This document shows positions 49,649 to 58,799 of a DNA stretch of 64,000 nt, piece by piece. This DNA comes from Symbiodinium sp. CCMP2592 (Eukaryota > Sar > Dinophyceae > Suessiales > Symbiodiniaceae): positions 579,001-643,000 of the forward strand of contig CAJNDT010001213.1 of assembly GCA_905221615.1 (NCBI GenBank), in the 5' to 3' direction. Position 1 is the first letter of the stretch. Each line of letters starts with the position of its first letter. The notes under the pieces are model-generated. The model had not been told where the DNA came from. It saw only the letters and a list, made by a program, of their open reading frames with translations, and did not search any database. The translations under genes and the position numbers were made by a program.

Positions 49649-50020
49649 TTCCCGAGACATTCCTGAATCCTAAACCCTAACCAACCCTAAGCCCTAACCA
49701 AACCTCAACCCTAAACCCTGAAAAAGGGTACGACTCGGTAACCTGGGTCATAAAGCCTCAAGCCTAGAAACTGTTAAGAAGAATCTTAGCCGCCCTCGGA
49801 ACCAAACTAAAAACAACCTTCTTCTCAACTCCCTTCATGTTACTTTATTGCTGGAAGATAAAAGAAATCTTAAGTTACTCCTAAGTTATACTGATACTAT
49901 TGTAAGACAAACAAAACACCACGTAATAACTCCTGAGAGCAGTAGAGGTATCGGAACCTGGCCTTCCAGGCGTAGTACGTTCCAGCCGGGTCCGTCTGAT
50001 ACCTTGATGTGGCTTCGGGC
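49649..50020. other. No confident gene
   Basis: CCCTAA text to 49725, then unique DNA to 50020 with one open plus frame (49848-50045) that runs into a family C element. Confidence 0.4.
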
Positions 50021-50158
50021 TTACTTGGAGGGTCGGGGGACTTAGTAACTGGTTATTTTAGGGACTTATAAGTACCATAACCCCAATTAGGGTCCCTTTT
50101 CGGGTACTTATAAGTCTACTTACTACCTACTTACTAAGTCCCCCGACCCTCCAAGTAA
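50021..50158. repeat. Fold-back element, family C (long form)
   Basis: TTACTTGGAGGGTCGGGGGA at the left and its exact complement at the right (TCCCCCGACCCTCCAAGTAA). An inner GGGTCCCTTTTCGGGTACTT piece resembles family I. Confidence 0.9.
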
Positions 50159-50366
50159 GGCTTATGGCTTCAGGTGAGACTTCAGGCTCAGGGCTTAGAG
50201 GTTTACGGTTTGGCGGTTTAGGGCTTTGGGTTTAGGGTTTAGGTGATTACAAAGGATCAGGGTTTAGGGCTCAAGGTTTTAGTTTTAGGTGGTTTGCGGC
50301 GTAAGACTTAAGGTTGATGGGTTCAGGGTTTAGGTGGTGTCGGGCTTAAGACTTAAGACCTGAACC

Positions 50367-50471
50367 TAAGAGTAGCCTAGGAATAGAAAGGGTGCCCTTT
50401 TTGGCTTAAAGGGTGCCATATGGGAACCCAAACCCTAAAAAAGGGAATAGGGGCCTACTCTGGGTCCTAGA
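50367..50471. repeat. Family F-prime element
   Basis: AGAGTAGCCTAGGAATAGAA at the left, GGCCTACTCTGGGTCCTAG at the right. Confidence 0.8.
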
Positions 50472-50534
50472 GACTTAGGGTTTAGGGTCTACGGTCTAGG
50501 GTTTAGTGGTTCAGGGTTTAGGTGGTTTCGGGCT

Positions 50535-50862
50535 TTAGGCCGCGTGCCCTTTTCTAGGCGGACGATTATTACTTCCCCAGCCGCCTGCATCTGCAATCCG
50601 TGACGTTGGAGCTTTGATGTCCTCGTGGTCGCCTGATCTGGACCAGTGTAAGACTGTGGGATCACCACTTGTTGGTTTCGTGGCGACAAATTTCCAGCTC
50701 TGAGTGCATTCCCTAACGCACTGGCATTTGAAGTATGCCGTGGCTGCGTCAGCCTCACACTCCGCTTCTCCAACGCATGGCGCTTTCAATTCCTTATCAG
50801 CGACCCACGAGCGCATCTCCGGGACGAAGGCATCGCGATCGCCCGGCCACCTTTTCAAAGAC
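50535..50862 (-). CDS. Candidate exon, possible zinc-binding segment
   Basis: After AACAG with G as first base, about 109 codons to TAA. The frame reads LKRWPGDRDAFVPEMRSWVA, KELKAPCVGEAECEADAAT and AYFKCQCVRECTQSWKFVA, then VLHWSRSGDHED. The Cys-x-Cys-x3-Cys group followed by W, H and H at spacing roughly like FLYWCH or WRKY/GCM-type DNA-binding folds, some of them found in transposases, is suggestive only. Upstream is TTTAGGG-like text. A GT at GGGGAA/GTAATA would shorten the exon. Confidence 0.4.
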
Positions 50863-50879
50863 CTGTTAACGGGATCCTC

Positions 50880-51165
50880 AAAACCCAACCCTAAAACCTG
50901 AAACTCTGAACCCCACACCGTCAAACCTGAAACTCGAAACCCCCAGCCCTCCAAGTACCCTACCCTGCCTCTCCTCAGTCCGCACCATCCCCTTTCCCCC
51001 CCAAACTTTAAACCATGGGCCCGAAACTCGTGAAGCCTAAACCCAGACCCTCAACCCTACGCACCATAAACCCCAAACCCCAAACCCCTAAACCCAAAAC
51101 CAACCCTAATCCTTTATAAGCCCAATACCCTAACCCCTAAACCCTCAACCCTAAAACCCTAAACC
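50880..51165. repeat. CCCTAAA-like DNA
   Basis: Degenerate CCCTAAA, CCCCAAA and CCCTCAA units on both sides of a short unique piece. Confidence 0.75.
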
Positions 51166-51275
51166 TACTTGTCGGGTATCATGGGGAACTAAAGGTTAAC
51201 TTGTTTGGTTATATAGGGATTAGATAGGGACTATACTACCCAAAAAAGGTTGAAGGTTACCTACTCTACCACAAG
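51166..51275. repeat. Family H element
   Basis: ACCTACTTGTCGGGTATCAT at the left, GGTTACCTACTCTACCAC at the right. Confidence 0.8.
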
Positions 51276-51369
51276 GTGAAGGATCCCAAACGCCTCACCG
51301 CCAAGTTGCAGTGCCGGCATCCCCTTGTTGTCGAAGCCCCCGAGCAGAGTAGAGATGCCAAAAGGCCGG

Positions 51370-51720
51370 ACACCACCTGTAGTTTCGGGGGATTTTAGGG
51401 TCTAGGGTTCAGGCTTTTAGGGGTTTAGGGTTTGTAGGTGTTTAGGGTTTATAGGGGTTTAATCGGGGTTTAGGGTTTAGGGTTCAGGGTGTATGGGGTT
51501 TATGGGGTCTAGGGGTTTTGGAGTCTCATAGGGTTTACGGTTAAGGGTTTGTATGTTAGGCTTGAGGAATAACAAACAAAAAGTAGGGGTTTAGGTTGAG
51601 CCTACTTGCCGAGTACCCTGAGGAAGGCTTGGGGTTCAGGGCTTGAGGGCTTGAAGATTAAGGGGTTGATCTAGGGTTTTGTGTAATGTTTCCACTAGGG
51701 GTCTAATACAAACCTCTCAG
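51370..51720. repeat. TTTAGGG-like array with a family H tip
   Basis: GGGTTTAGGG units to 51600, then CCTACTTGCCGAGTACCCTG, the left tip of family H, at about 51600. Confidence 0.75.
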
Positions 51721-51746
51721 TAAGTGGGTAAGTGAGATAGTGCTCT

Positions 51747-51768
51747 GGGGGGGGGGGGGGGGGGGGGT
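51747..51768. repeat. Poly-G run
   Basis: About 22 G with a final GTGGGG tail. Confidence 0.95.
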
Positions 51769-51946
51769 GGGGTGGGTCGAATATACTGGCCTAAATATGT
51801 GAAATAGGGCTCTGGGATTCATTGTAGTGTATATAAATATTAAATAAAATTTTACACTTATAAATGTACACAAGGACCATAAGCGCACACTATTGCTAAA
51901 TTACGAGTCATGCCGGCATGTATGTTTCAAACGAGGGCCTAACACA

Positions 51947-52041
51947 TACGGTTGATGATACCAATCCTGCATCCTCCATAATAAGGAATATACCATAATT
52001 CCCATTGTCTGGCGTCATCAAGGTAATGCAAGACTTACACC
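51947..52041. repeat. Family E element, right tip lost
   Basis: TACGGTTGATGATACCAATC at the left; the right arm stops at GGTAATGCAAGACTTACACC, where CCCTAAA repeat begins. Confidence 0.75.
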
Positions 52042-52090
52042 AAAACCCTAAACCCTAAACCCTGAACCCTAAACCCTAAACCCTAAACCG
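52034..52090. repeat. CCCTAAA array replacing the end of a family E element
   Basis: Seven nearly perfect heptamers directly abut the broken arm. Confidence 0.85.
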
Positions 52091-52266
52091 TGAACACATA
52101 GCACCTATGGGCTCCTGAAAGGCGGCTGACACACGCTTAAAGGCTTCTATAAAGGCGCTCTGTTCAGGGTTTTGGGAGGATTCATACAGTATTCTCCCCT
52201 CATTCCGGGATCCGAACCATGAGAATCCGAATGTGTTGGATCTATATCCTTGACTTTGTGCAGCTC

Positions 52267-52378
52267 TTACTTAGAGGACCAAGTGACTAGTAAGTAGGGT
52301 TATGAGTACGGTAACTATAGTTATATCTACTTATAACCGTAATTAGGCTTCCTTACTAAGGCCCATGATCCTCCAAGA
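52267..52378. repeat. Fold-back element, family C
   Basis: TTACTTAGAGGACCAAGTGA at the left, GCCCATGATCCTCCAAG at the right. Confidence 0.8.
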
Positions 52379-52531
52379 ACTCATGCCTATACTTTCAAGC
52401 CCACAAACCCTAAACCCTAAACCAAGATAATAGCTTCAGCTCAAACTTAGGGCTGGTGCTCACAGGGAGTTGACGGTTTAGGCTTTCTGGCTGAATTTAG
52501 GATTTAGGCTTCAGGGTTAGCTCGGCTTACA

Positions 52532-52652
52532 CTAGGATGCCCGGTAACCTAGGAATAAAAAGGGCTCCCTTTTTGGTTATTGGGTAGCTTTATTAGGAAC
52601 CTAGGACTACAAAAAGGGAATAAGGGTACTACTGACTACTGGGCATCCTAGT
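52532..52652. repeat. Fold-back element, family F
   Basis: CTAGGATGCCCGGTAACCTA at the left, CTACTGGGCATCCTAG at the right; a CTACTGA duplication near the right end. Confidence 0.85.
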
Positions 52653-52683
52653 ACAGGATTGGGACCCGTCGGTGTTGACTTAC

Positions 52684-52790
52684 ATGCGCGCTCGCTTTCC
52701 TTTACAATTGCAGCAGCGCCCAGTGTTTTCCACTGGTGTTAGCGTGATGTGGTGCGTCCGACGTATCATCGGCTTCCATTTTCTGAGCCC
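52684..52790 (+). CDS. Possible exon, unknown
   Basis: ATG opens MRARFPLQLQQRPVFSTGVS then VMWCVRRIIGFHFL, after which CCCTAAA text begins. TTGCAG within it might be an acceptor instead of the ATG being used. Protein-like but unsupported otherwise. Confidence 0.3.
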
Positions 52791-52919
52791 TAAACCCCAA
52801 ACCCTGAATGACATCACTATACCTCCTATTGACTGCACTAGAACGCTAAACCTGCAGCCTAAGCCTAAGCTCACAAACCACAGACGACCCGTTTTTAGGT
52901 TGCCCGAAATTTAAGGGTG

Positions 52920-53177
52920 CCATTTTTGACTCCTTTTCGTATTGTTCAATGGACAGACAACCACAAAAGGCACACTGGTTCTACTGTGGTACCTAGTCTC
53001 GAGGCCCTCGAAGATTTCGAAATGGGCCTCGATGGGTGTACTTCTGCTGGGTCCGTGCGATGAACCTGCAGACGACAGGGCTGGAATTTTTCACTCCGAA
53101 AGAGTTTGGGATTGTTTTTCTCGAGTGTAGAGGTGGATTCCTTTCGCAAGCTGAAAGGCTACATACGCTGCATAAGG
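52920..53177. other. Coding-like unique island, strand not resolved
   Basis: Three frames are open across 52942-53149; minus-strand PVVCRFIARTQQKYTHRGPF and plus-strand TLVLLWYLVSRPSKISKWAS both look plausible. Confidence 0.3.
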
Positions 53178-53275
53178 CTTACCTTAACCCCAAATAGCCT
53201 ACATTTTCAGGGACTTATATAAAGAAATTATATTACGGGGCCCTAAAAAGTAGGTTCCTTAGGGTCCAGGTACCC
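53178..53275. repeat. Family J element
   Basis: ACCTTAACCCCAAATAGCCT at the left, AAAAAGTAGGTTCCTTAGGG at the right; related pieces at 46845 and 49346. Confidence 0.7.
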
Positions 53276-53370
53276 TAAACCATCAACTCACAACTTGGAT
53301 CCATTTCGGGGACCCAGCCCCAGGCGCTGAAAGCAGAGTTTAGGAGCGTGGTCTTCCAGGCTTATCCCTA

Positions 53371-53561
53371 CCCAGAGATCCCAATACCCCTTAATTGAGG
53401 AATACCTAGGGTTCCTTTAAGGGATCTAAACGGGATCTATAGGGTTTAAGGTTTAGGGGGCTCCAATACCCCTTAATTGAGGAATATAGCTTAAATCATA
53501 ATATGAAGCCCTAAATCATCTAAGCCATAATCCTGAATTAAGGGGTATTGGGCTCTCTGGG
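53371..53561. repeat. Family A: left half plus a full copy
   Basis: CCCAGAGATCCCAATACCCC at 53371, a CCTTTAAGGGATCT module, then a complete copy from CTCCAATACCCCTTAATTGA to GGGCTCTCTGGG. Confidence 0.8.
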
Positions 53562-53859
53562 CAGTGCAGTGATAAGGATTTGGGGCCTGTTATAGCATAC
53601 TGAAATAGAGACTAGAACAATGATAGCAATACTGCTTTATTCTGACCCCTAACTTAAAATAGTACAGCTTTCAAGGGCTCAGGGCTGCGAGACGCTACTC
53701 CCCCTAGGAAAACCCGAAGCAGGAAATCATAATCCAAAAATCTCTGGTTAGCACCTCACCCTAAACCACAAAGGTTCTAAGCTTCCCTGCAAATCCTAAA
53801 CCCTGAGCCTGTCACCCCAAACCCTAAATCCCCAAAACCCTGGACGGCACTTAAGATCG

Positions 53860-54165
53860 TATATCCGGACCCGGTTCGGGCCCTTCGGGCCGTCGTCCTG
53901 CGGGGTGCAAGCTGGAAATCTCACGCACCGCAGGCCAACACCGCTCCAGAGGGCATTCGGTGGGCCTCCCACGTGCGGTGGGACGGTCGCATACAGGGCA
54001 CGGAAGCATTGAGCTCGGCGACCGAGTGCAAGATTTGCTGGTGGTGAGGGCGGTTCCCAGCCCTCGAAGACTGGCTGAGGCCGACGCGGCGGAGCAAAAA
54101 CATCTGCCGAAGGTGGAGGCGGTGGGGGAACTGCGGCTTCTGCAGTACACGCCGCCCCTGCAACA
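53860..54165 (-). CDS. GC-rich coding island, unknown, frame uncertain
   Basis: After GTGTGCAG, a minus frame is Pro/Ala-rich (AAVPPPPPPSADVFAPPRRP) and then more varied (NLALGRRAQCFRALYATVPP, NALWSGVGLRCVRFPACTPQ). All frames are open because the DNA is GC-rich. It differs in composition from its CCCTAAA-like flanks, as other exon islands do. No family recognised. Confidence 0.3.
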
Positions 54166-54339
54166 GCTGCACACCCCAAAACCCCAAAACCCAAAACCCC
54201 TAAGCTCAATGCCCCAAAGCCACTAGACCCTATAAGACCGAAGCCCACTGTCCCAAACCCACAACTCCCAACTCCCAACTCGCCTGGCCACATAGTCCAC
54301 AGTCGGAGCATCCTCGCCGCCAAAGCAGCTTGGGTTTAG

Positions 54340-54560
54340 GGATCTTCTCGGGTTTAAGCCTTAGGGCACTAGGGTTTGGGGCTCTGGGTTTAGGGTCTTA
54401 GGATTTAGGGTTCTGGGCCAAAGGCTTAGGGTTTTTGGTTTGGGGTCTCAGGGTTTAGGATTTCGGGCTTATTGGGCAAGGGAGTTCAGAGTTCTGGTTT
54501 GCGGAGAGTATAGGGTGTGAGGCTTCGGAGAACAGAGTTTAAAATACAAGAGTATACGAT
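54340..54560. repeat. TTTAGGG-like DNA
   Basis: Degenerate GGTTTAGGG/GGTTTGGGG units. Confidence 0.75.
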
Positions 54561-54604
54561 ATAGGGTCATGGGTCCGGATTTGCTTGAAAGGCTAACTGC
54601 AATA

Positions 54605-54744
54605 CTTCAGTAGTGGTGGTGCTGACAGTCAGAGGGGTTGTGATAGCACCAGTCGTCGTCGTCCTGCTGGTAGTAGTAGTAGTAGTAGTAGTAGTAGCAG
54701 CAGCAGCAGCAGGAGTAGTAGTAGTAGAAGCAGCAGCAGCAGGA

Positions 54745-54823
<79 letters not shown>

Positions 54824-54900
54824 TAGTAGCAGTAGTAGCAGTAGTAGTAGTCGCACTAGAAGCAGCAGCAGCAATAGCGCGACTGCTACTGCTACTGCGA
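54605..54900. repeat. GTA/GCA trinucleotide tract
   Basis: Long runs of GTAGTAGTA with AGCAGCAGC blocks. The 105-codon Val-rich and 81-codon Leu-rich frames here are artefacts. Confidence 0.95.
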
Positions 54901-55304
54901 AGTACTAGCGATACTGGCCCTTCACTGTAGCTTACGTCTTATGCCAGCAACAGCAGGCAAAAGCGTTGGCAGCAACTACGGATAATCACAGCTTTTACAG
55001 TAAATTTATCAAAAAAGAGAATTGTCGATCGAGCTTTTCTTCAGCGTGTCGTGCATCCCGATAGGCCAGGCGAAGTCGCATACCCTCTTGGGTGGACATA
55101 AGGAGACTGCTCTAGGACTCCTCTAGGACCACTGCGACAAGCCTCAGCATTCAACTAGGGAACTTGGCTCGAATTGGGCTGCGCGCGAGTCTCTCTTGAA
55201 CTGCGCCGGGAAAAGTTGAGCATGCAACTACGGAAAACATAGCGAAATAGTAATTATGCTTAAAAGGATTCGAAACACTTTGTGTGTTCAGTGCCACGAG
55301 AAGC
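54901..55304. other. Unique DNA downstream of the cytochrome c6-like gene
   Basis: No supported frame. It probably includes the 3' UTR of the gene ending at 55305. Confidence 0.4.
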
Positions 55305-55424
55305 TCACCACTTATCAGCTTTGCTGTAGACGTAGTTCGCCACGTCCTCGAAGTTGTCAGGTCGCATCTTCTCCCCGACCGCAGGAGTTGTGCCCCTGTC
55401 GTCGGACACCCGGGTGATGATGGC
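55305..55424 (-). CDS. Cytochrome c6-like protein, last exon
   Basis: 39 codons and TGA, phase 0 after CCAG with G as first base. It reads AIITRVSDDRGTTPAVGEKM and RPDNFEDVANYVYSKADKW, matching the C-terminal half of cytochrome c6 (conserved A-I, the loop before the distal ligand, and the final DVA-x-YVY-x-x-A helix). In c6 the distal haem ligand is the Met of a MPAF-type motif; here that position reads TPAV, with Thr where Met is expected. Met20 of this exon lies five residues later. Cytochrome c6 carries electrons from cytochrome b6f to photosystem I in the thylakoid lumen. Confidence 0.8.
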   Translation of the reverse strand, partial: AIITRVSDDRGTTPAVGEKMRPDNFEDVANYVYSKADKW

Positions 55425-55580
55425 CTGGTTTAGGGTTAAGGGTTCAGGGAGGTTTAGGGTTTCAGGTGTAGCTGTGTGGAGTTTAGGGTTTAGGGTTTCT
55501 GGGATCTAACGTTAAAGTTTAGGCATGATGGCCTGGACGTCATACTTTTGGTATTTCCCTAAACCCTAAACCCCAAACGC
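55425..55580 (-). other. TTTAGGG-rich intron containing a copy of the exon junction
   Basis: 156 bp between the two cytochrome exons. It starts GCGTTTGGGG (GC donor in phase 0) and ends CCTAAACCAG. At 55525-55558 it holds a diverged 34-bp copy of the sequence that spans the spliced junction: the end of the upstream exon (TACCAAAAGTATGACGTCCA) directly followed by GGCCATCAT, the start of the downstream exon. Confidence 0.7.
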
Positions 55581-55709
55581 CTGGACGTCGTACTTTCGGT
55601 ATTCGACGAGGGATTCCTTCTTCTGCAAGCCAAGCAAACCGCCCACGTGGCAGGCAGTGCAGTTGCCTTGGAAGGATGCCTGGCTCTTCTCCTTACTGCT
55701 CCGAAGAAC
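55581..55709 (-). CDS. Cytochrome c6-like protein, haem-binding exon
   Basis: 43 codons, phase 0, from CTTAAG/GTT to CCAG/GC. It contains FQGNCTACHVGGLLGLQKK, which has the Cys-x-x-Cys-His haem c attachment site in the NC-x-ACH-x-GG context typical of cytochrome c6, then SLVEYRKYDVQ, which leads into AI of the last exon exactly as VEAI does in the family. The N-terminal exons, with the bipartite plastid and lumen targeting sequence expected for a nuclear copy, should lie at higher coordinates but were not found. A family C element (55790-55919) would be in the preceding intron. Confidence 0.85.
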
Positions 55710-55789
55710 CTTAAGGTGTCAGGTCTGTTTTGTTTCTCTTTTTTGGGGGGGAGTTTAGGGTTCAGGCTTTAGGGTCTGGGGTTCAGGGC

Positions 55790-55919
55790 CTACTTGGAGG
55801 ATCATGGGACTGACTAAGTAGGGTTACAAGTACCCTGATGGGGGTTATAGGCAGTCATAGGATTAGCTAAATAAAATTTATAAGCCCTGCTTACTAAGCC
55901 CCCTGATCTTTTCAAGTAC
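55790..55919. repeat. Fold-back element, family C
   Basis: CTACTTGGAGGATCATGGGA at the left, CCCCTGATCTTTTCAAGTA at the right. Confidence 0.85.
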
Positions 55920-56264
55920 TGCTCCAAAAAAGCACTAAGGACGTAGCGGAAGGTCAAACGGCTCAGGCGGTTCAGGGTTTGGGGTTTAGGGTCAAGTCAC
56001 CAAATCACATGACCAGCGAAGTCAAAAGATGAAAATTCCGAGCTGTGTATAACAATTGTTGCAAAAAGAACCCAACCAAGATTGTTCAAAGGGTACGTAT
56101 TGGAGAACTATGTCACCTATACGCTCCTTAAGCCCACAATATGAACATCCACAGCGCGTTCTTACATATCTCATGGCTAGCCATGATAACGAGCATGACA
56201 CATGATACCCGACGAACCCACTAACTTTGACTAACACGAGTAGATAGTATTCCTTGCTACACTT
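55920..56264. other. No confident gene
   Basis: A minus frame at 56022-56237 has two Cys-x-x-Cys pairs (GCSYCG and CNNC) and is open for 71 codons, but has no other support. Exons of the cytochrome gene may lie here. Confidence 0.25.
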
Positions 56265-56395
56265 TTAATATACTATACTATACCATACTGTACCGTACTA
56301 CACAATACTATACTCTTTTACTATGCGATGCTAGACTAGACTATACCAAGCTATACTATACTTTACTGTACTATACTACACTATACTATACCGTA
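56265..56395. repeat. Degenerate ACTAT pentanucleotide minisatellite
   Basis: About 25 units of TACTA/TACCA/TACTG-like pentamers. Confidence 0.9.
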
Positions 56396-56544
56396 CCTCC
56401 CTCAAAATCTCCTAAAGAACTGCAGAGCGAAGTCGCCAAATCCGTGGCAAGGGCCGGTGCTGCAGTGGCCACTGAAATCCTTAAGTTGCCCAGTTCATAG
56501 GCCCCCCAAAAAAGTTGCAACTTTCAGATTTCAGTGTGGAAGCA

Positions 56545-56675
56545 GGGTTCATTTAGGGCTTTAGGGGTTTAGGGTTTAGGGTTTAGGGTTTAGGGGTTTA
56601 GGGTTTAGGGTTTAGGGTTTAGGGTTTAGGGTTTAGGACTTAGGGCTTCTAGGGTTTAGGGTTTACAGGGTTCTT
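56545..56675. repeat. TTTAGGG array
   Basis: About 12 mostly perfect TTTAGGG/GTTTAGGG units. Confidence 0.9.
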
Positions 56676-57200
56676 TATCCCCAAAGAGCTTAAAGTTGAC
56701 CAACTCAGCTACCGAGGATCAGCAGCCCAAACGCTGCACCGACAACCAGCGGACTCCAAGGAAAAGGCTCGGATGTGCCCGTTAATACGCCTGAGCTCTC
56801 TCCCAGTAGGGTTCTTAGGGAACCCAGGGTTCCTTCAAAGGGTACTATTCTGGTTCCTTTAAGGGATCTATACGGTTTAAGGTTTAGGTTCTGCGCCTGG
56901 GTCGGCGGCTGTCTACCTGAACCCGAGGCCCCAATTCCCTGAACCCTAAACCCCAAAGAACTAAACCCCAAACACCTATACAGCCACTATACCCTAAAGA
57001 ACTAAACACCAAAAACCCTAGAGCCCCAAAGCCCCTAAACCCTAAAGAACTAAACCCCAAAAACCTAGAGCCCTAGAGCCCCTAAACCCTAACAAACTAA
57101 CTTCAACTTGTCAAAGCCCTAAAGCCCCTGAACCCTAAACCCTAATAAGTTCGTGCCCCGACGGGCCCCATTCTACTGAAGGGTACGGTGTAGGGGTACT
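56676..57200. other. Gene-less; CCCTAAA text with AAAGAACTAAACCCCAAA blocks
   Basis: From 56940 the unit CCCTAAAGAACTAAACCCCA recurs about every 50-55 bp three times, a local tandem block. Confidence 0.6.
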
Positions 57201-57451
57201 CTAGGCTTCTAGAACAGGGTCCCCGGCGAAGGGTAGTATAGGGTTCCGTAGTAGCGTCCCCTTTAAGGGATCTACTTTATTGGATCCTCCCAAATGTCTG
57301 GGTTCTTGGATTTTGCAGTTTTGGGTTTGGGAAGTGTTGCTCATCCGGGCAGCAGGGCGGTAGAACTCGAATTTTGATCGGAAAAAACCATCGTAAAAGA
57401 TCATCGGAAAATTAGAGTTCTCCAAATAAAAAGGATCCATAAACACCGATG

Positions 57452-57601
57452 TCAATGGCTAGCCTGGGTACTCGGCTGCCCCGCCTCCGCGCGCAGCTCT
57501 TTGTGAGGTGCGCATTTCACCAGTTGGCTGGGGAGGAGGAAGCAGCCGGCTCCGTGAAAGGCCAGGCAAAGGGCGGCTGCGACGCTCGCAAAGCGGAACA
57601 T
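57452..57601 (-). CDS. Possible first exon with signal peptide, unknown
   Basis: ATG at 57601 starts MFRFASVAAALCLAFHGAGC then FLLPSQLVKCAPHKEL and ends at a TGA at 57452. The start has a short basic end, a hydrophobic core and small residues, like a secretory or plastid-targeting signal peptide. A GT within GCCGA/GTACCC could splice it. The plus strand is also open. There is no second exon that I can connect, although protein-like text (FMDPFYLENSNFPMIFYDGF) lies just downstream in another frame. Confidence 0.35.
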   Translation of the reverse strand: MFRFASVAAALCLAFHGAGCFLLPSQLVKCAPHKELRAEAGQPSTQASH

Positions 57602-57924
57602 GATCTTCGCAAGGGAGAGTGGAAAACTGTCTCCTTTCACCAGTGAGCGTTCGAGCCTATGATGTGGGAGTCAACCGTTCCTAAAATTTCCCTAGCCAAA
57701 GCCTTACAACTCGAGGCCTTTGGCAACTGCGCGATATCGGATTACTTCGTGACAGCAGGTCGTAAATCGAGTTTTGAGAGCCCTTGCCTGGAAGCGTACT
57801 TACGATGAAGAACTGTCGGGTCTGCCAACATGCCCGAACTCATGAACTAGGTTCTTCAGTAGCTCCTTAATGGATCAGGGTACCCTTTTTCCTAGTATTT
57901 GGGTTTTAAGAAGTGAGGGTTCTG

Positions 57925-58033
57925 CCCAAAGATCCCAATGCCCCTTAATTGAGGATTATACCTTAAAATATAGGGGGCTTAATCTTATGATTTAAGGTGT
58001 ATTCCTTGATTAATGGGTAGTGGGTTCTCTGGG
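57925..58033. repeat. Fold-back element, family A
   Basis: CCCAAAGATCCCAATGCCCC at the left, GGGTAGTGGGTTCTCTGGG at the right. Confidence 0.8.
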
Positions 58034-58117
58034 TAGGTTGTAGTCGAGGATCAGCGCACTTACCCTGCATCTCCAAGCAGGGTCTATATACGGGTTCCAA
58101 TCTGGGCTTGACGGTGG

Positions 58118-58370
58118 AATATAGGGGCCGGGATCATCAGGAAAGGGTTTCGGGGTGCATTACACTATACCTACTTGGGGGATCATGCGACTTCGCAAGT
58201 GTATAAAGCTGAAAGTACCTTCATTGGGGTTAGAAGTACGTATATAAGTATAAGTATAGCTGCCTTATTTTTTGAACTTACTTACTAGGTCCCCTAATGC
58301 TTTAAGTACACAGGGTGGGACCCTAAAGTATAGCATCGGCAATTAGTCAGGCTTCTATATTCGGAAGCTC
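58118..58370. repeat. Family D element split by a family C element
   Basis: Left arm ATATAGGGGCCGGGATCATC to TTACACTATA; right remnant AAGTATAGCATCGGCAATTA to GGCTTCTATATT. The family C copy at 58171-58309 lies between. Confidence 0.8.
58171..58309. repeat. Family C element nested in family D
   Basis: CTACTTGGGGGATCATGCGA at the left, CCCCTAATGCTTTAAGTA at the right. Confidence 0.8.
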
Positions 58371-58468
58371 AAATACCCCGTAAGTAAGGAATATGGCTTA
58401 AGTTATATAGGGCTTCATGTTATGATTTAAGCTATATTCCTTAATTAAGGGGTAGTGGGCACTCTGGG
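58366..58468. repeat. Fold-back element, family A
   Basis: AGCTCAAATACCCCGTAAGT at the left, AAGGGGTAGTGGGCACTCTG at the right. Confidence 0.75.
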
Positions 58469-58529
58469 AAGCTAGATCTGCTGGCAGCTAGTCCTGAAAT
58501 ACAAGACGAAAAGCTCCAGCCATATATCC

Positions 58530-58755
58530 TACTATAGGGGCCTGAATAGTTAGAATAGGGTTCCCTTGAAATGGGTCCTTTAAATGGCTACTATAAGGGA
58601 TACTATGAGGATACTATCATATAGGGGCCTTAATAGATAGAAGAGGGTTTTGGGGCCCATGATGCTTTAATCCAGATAAGGACCCCCCCCCCCCCCCCCC
58701 CCCCCAAGAAAATAAAACAAAAAAAGTATAGGTCATTATTGAGGCCCCTATGTTA
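58530..58755. repeat. Family D: half copy, then full copy with poly-C run
   Basis: AGGGGCCTGAATAGTTAGAA at 58537, then a complete element from ATATAGGGGCCTTAATAGAT to TTATTGAGGCCCCTATG. A run of about 21 C (58686-58706) expands the ACCCCC block. Confidence 0.85.
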
Positions 58756-58799
58756 CATCCTAGAGCGTCTGAACAAGCCTGCGGTACGGCCACAAGCCC

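Noticed and set aside
50489-50773. 94-codon minus ORF overlapping the 50535-50862 exon
   Set aside because: It ends in CCCTAAA-type translation (NHLNPEPLNPRP) and lacks the Cys cluster frame.
54605-54930. Open frames of Val or Leu over 80-105 codons
   Set aside because: They are translations of a GTA/GCA trinucleotide tract, which stays open in several frames on both strands.
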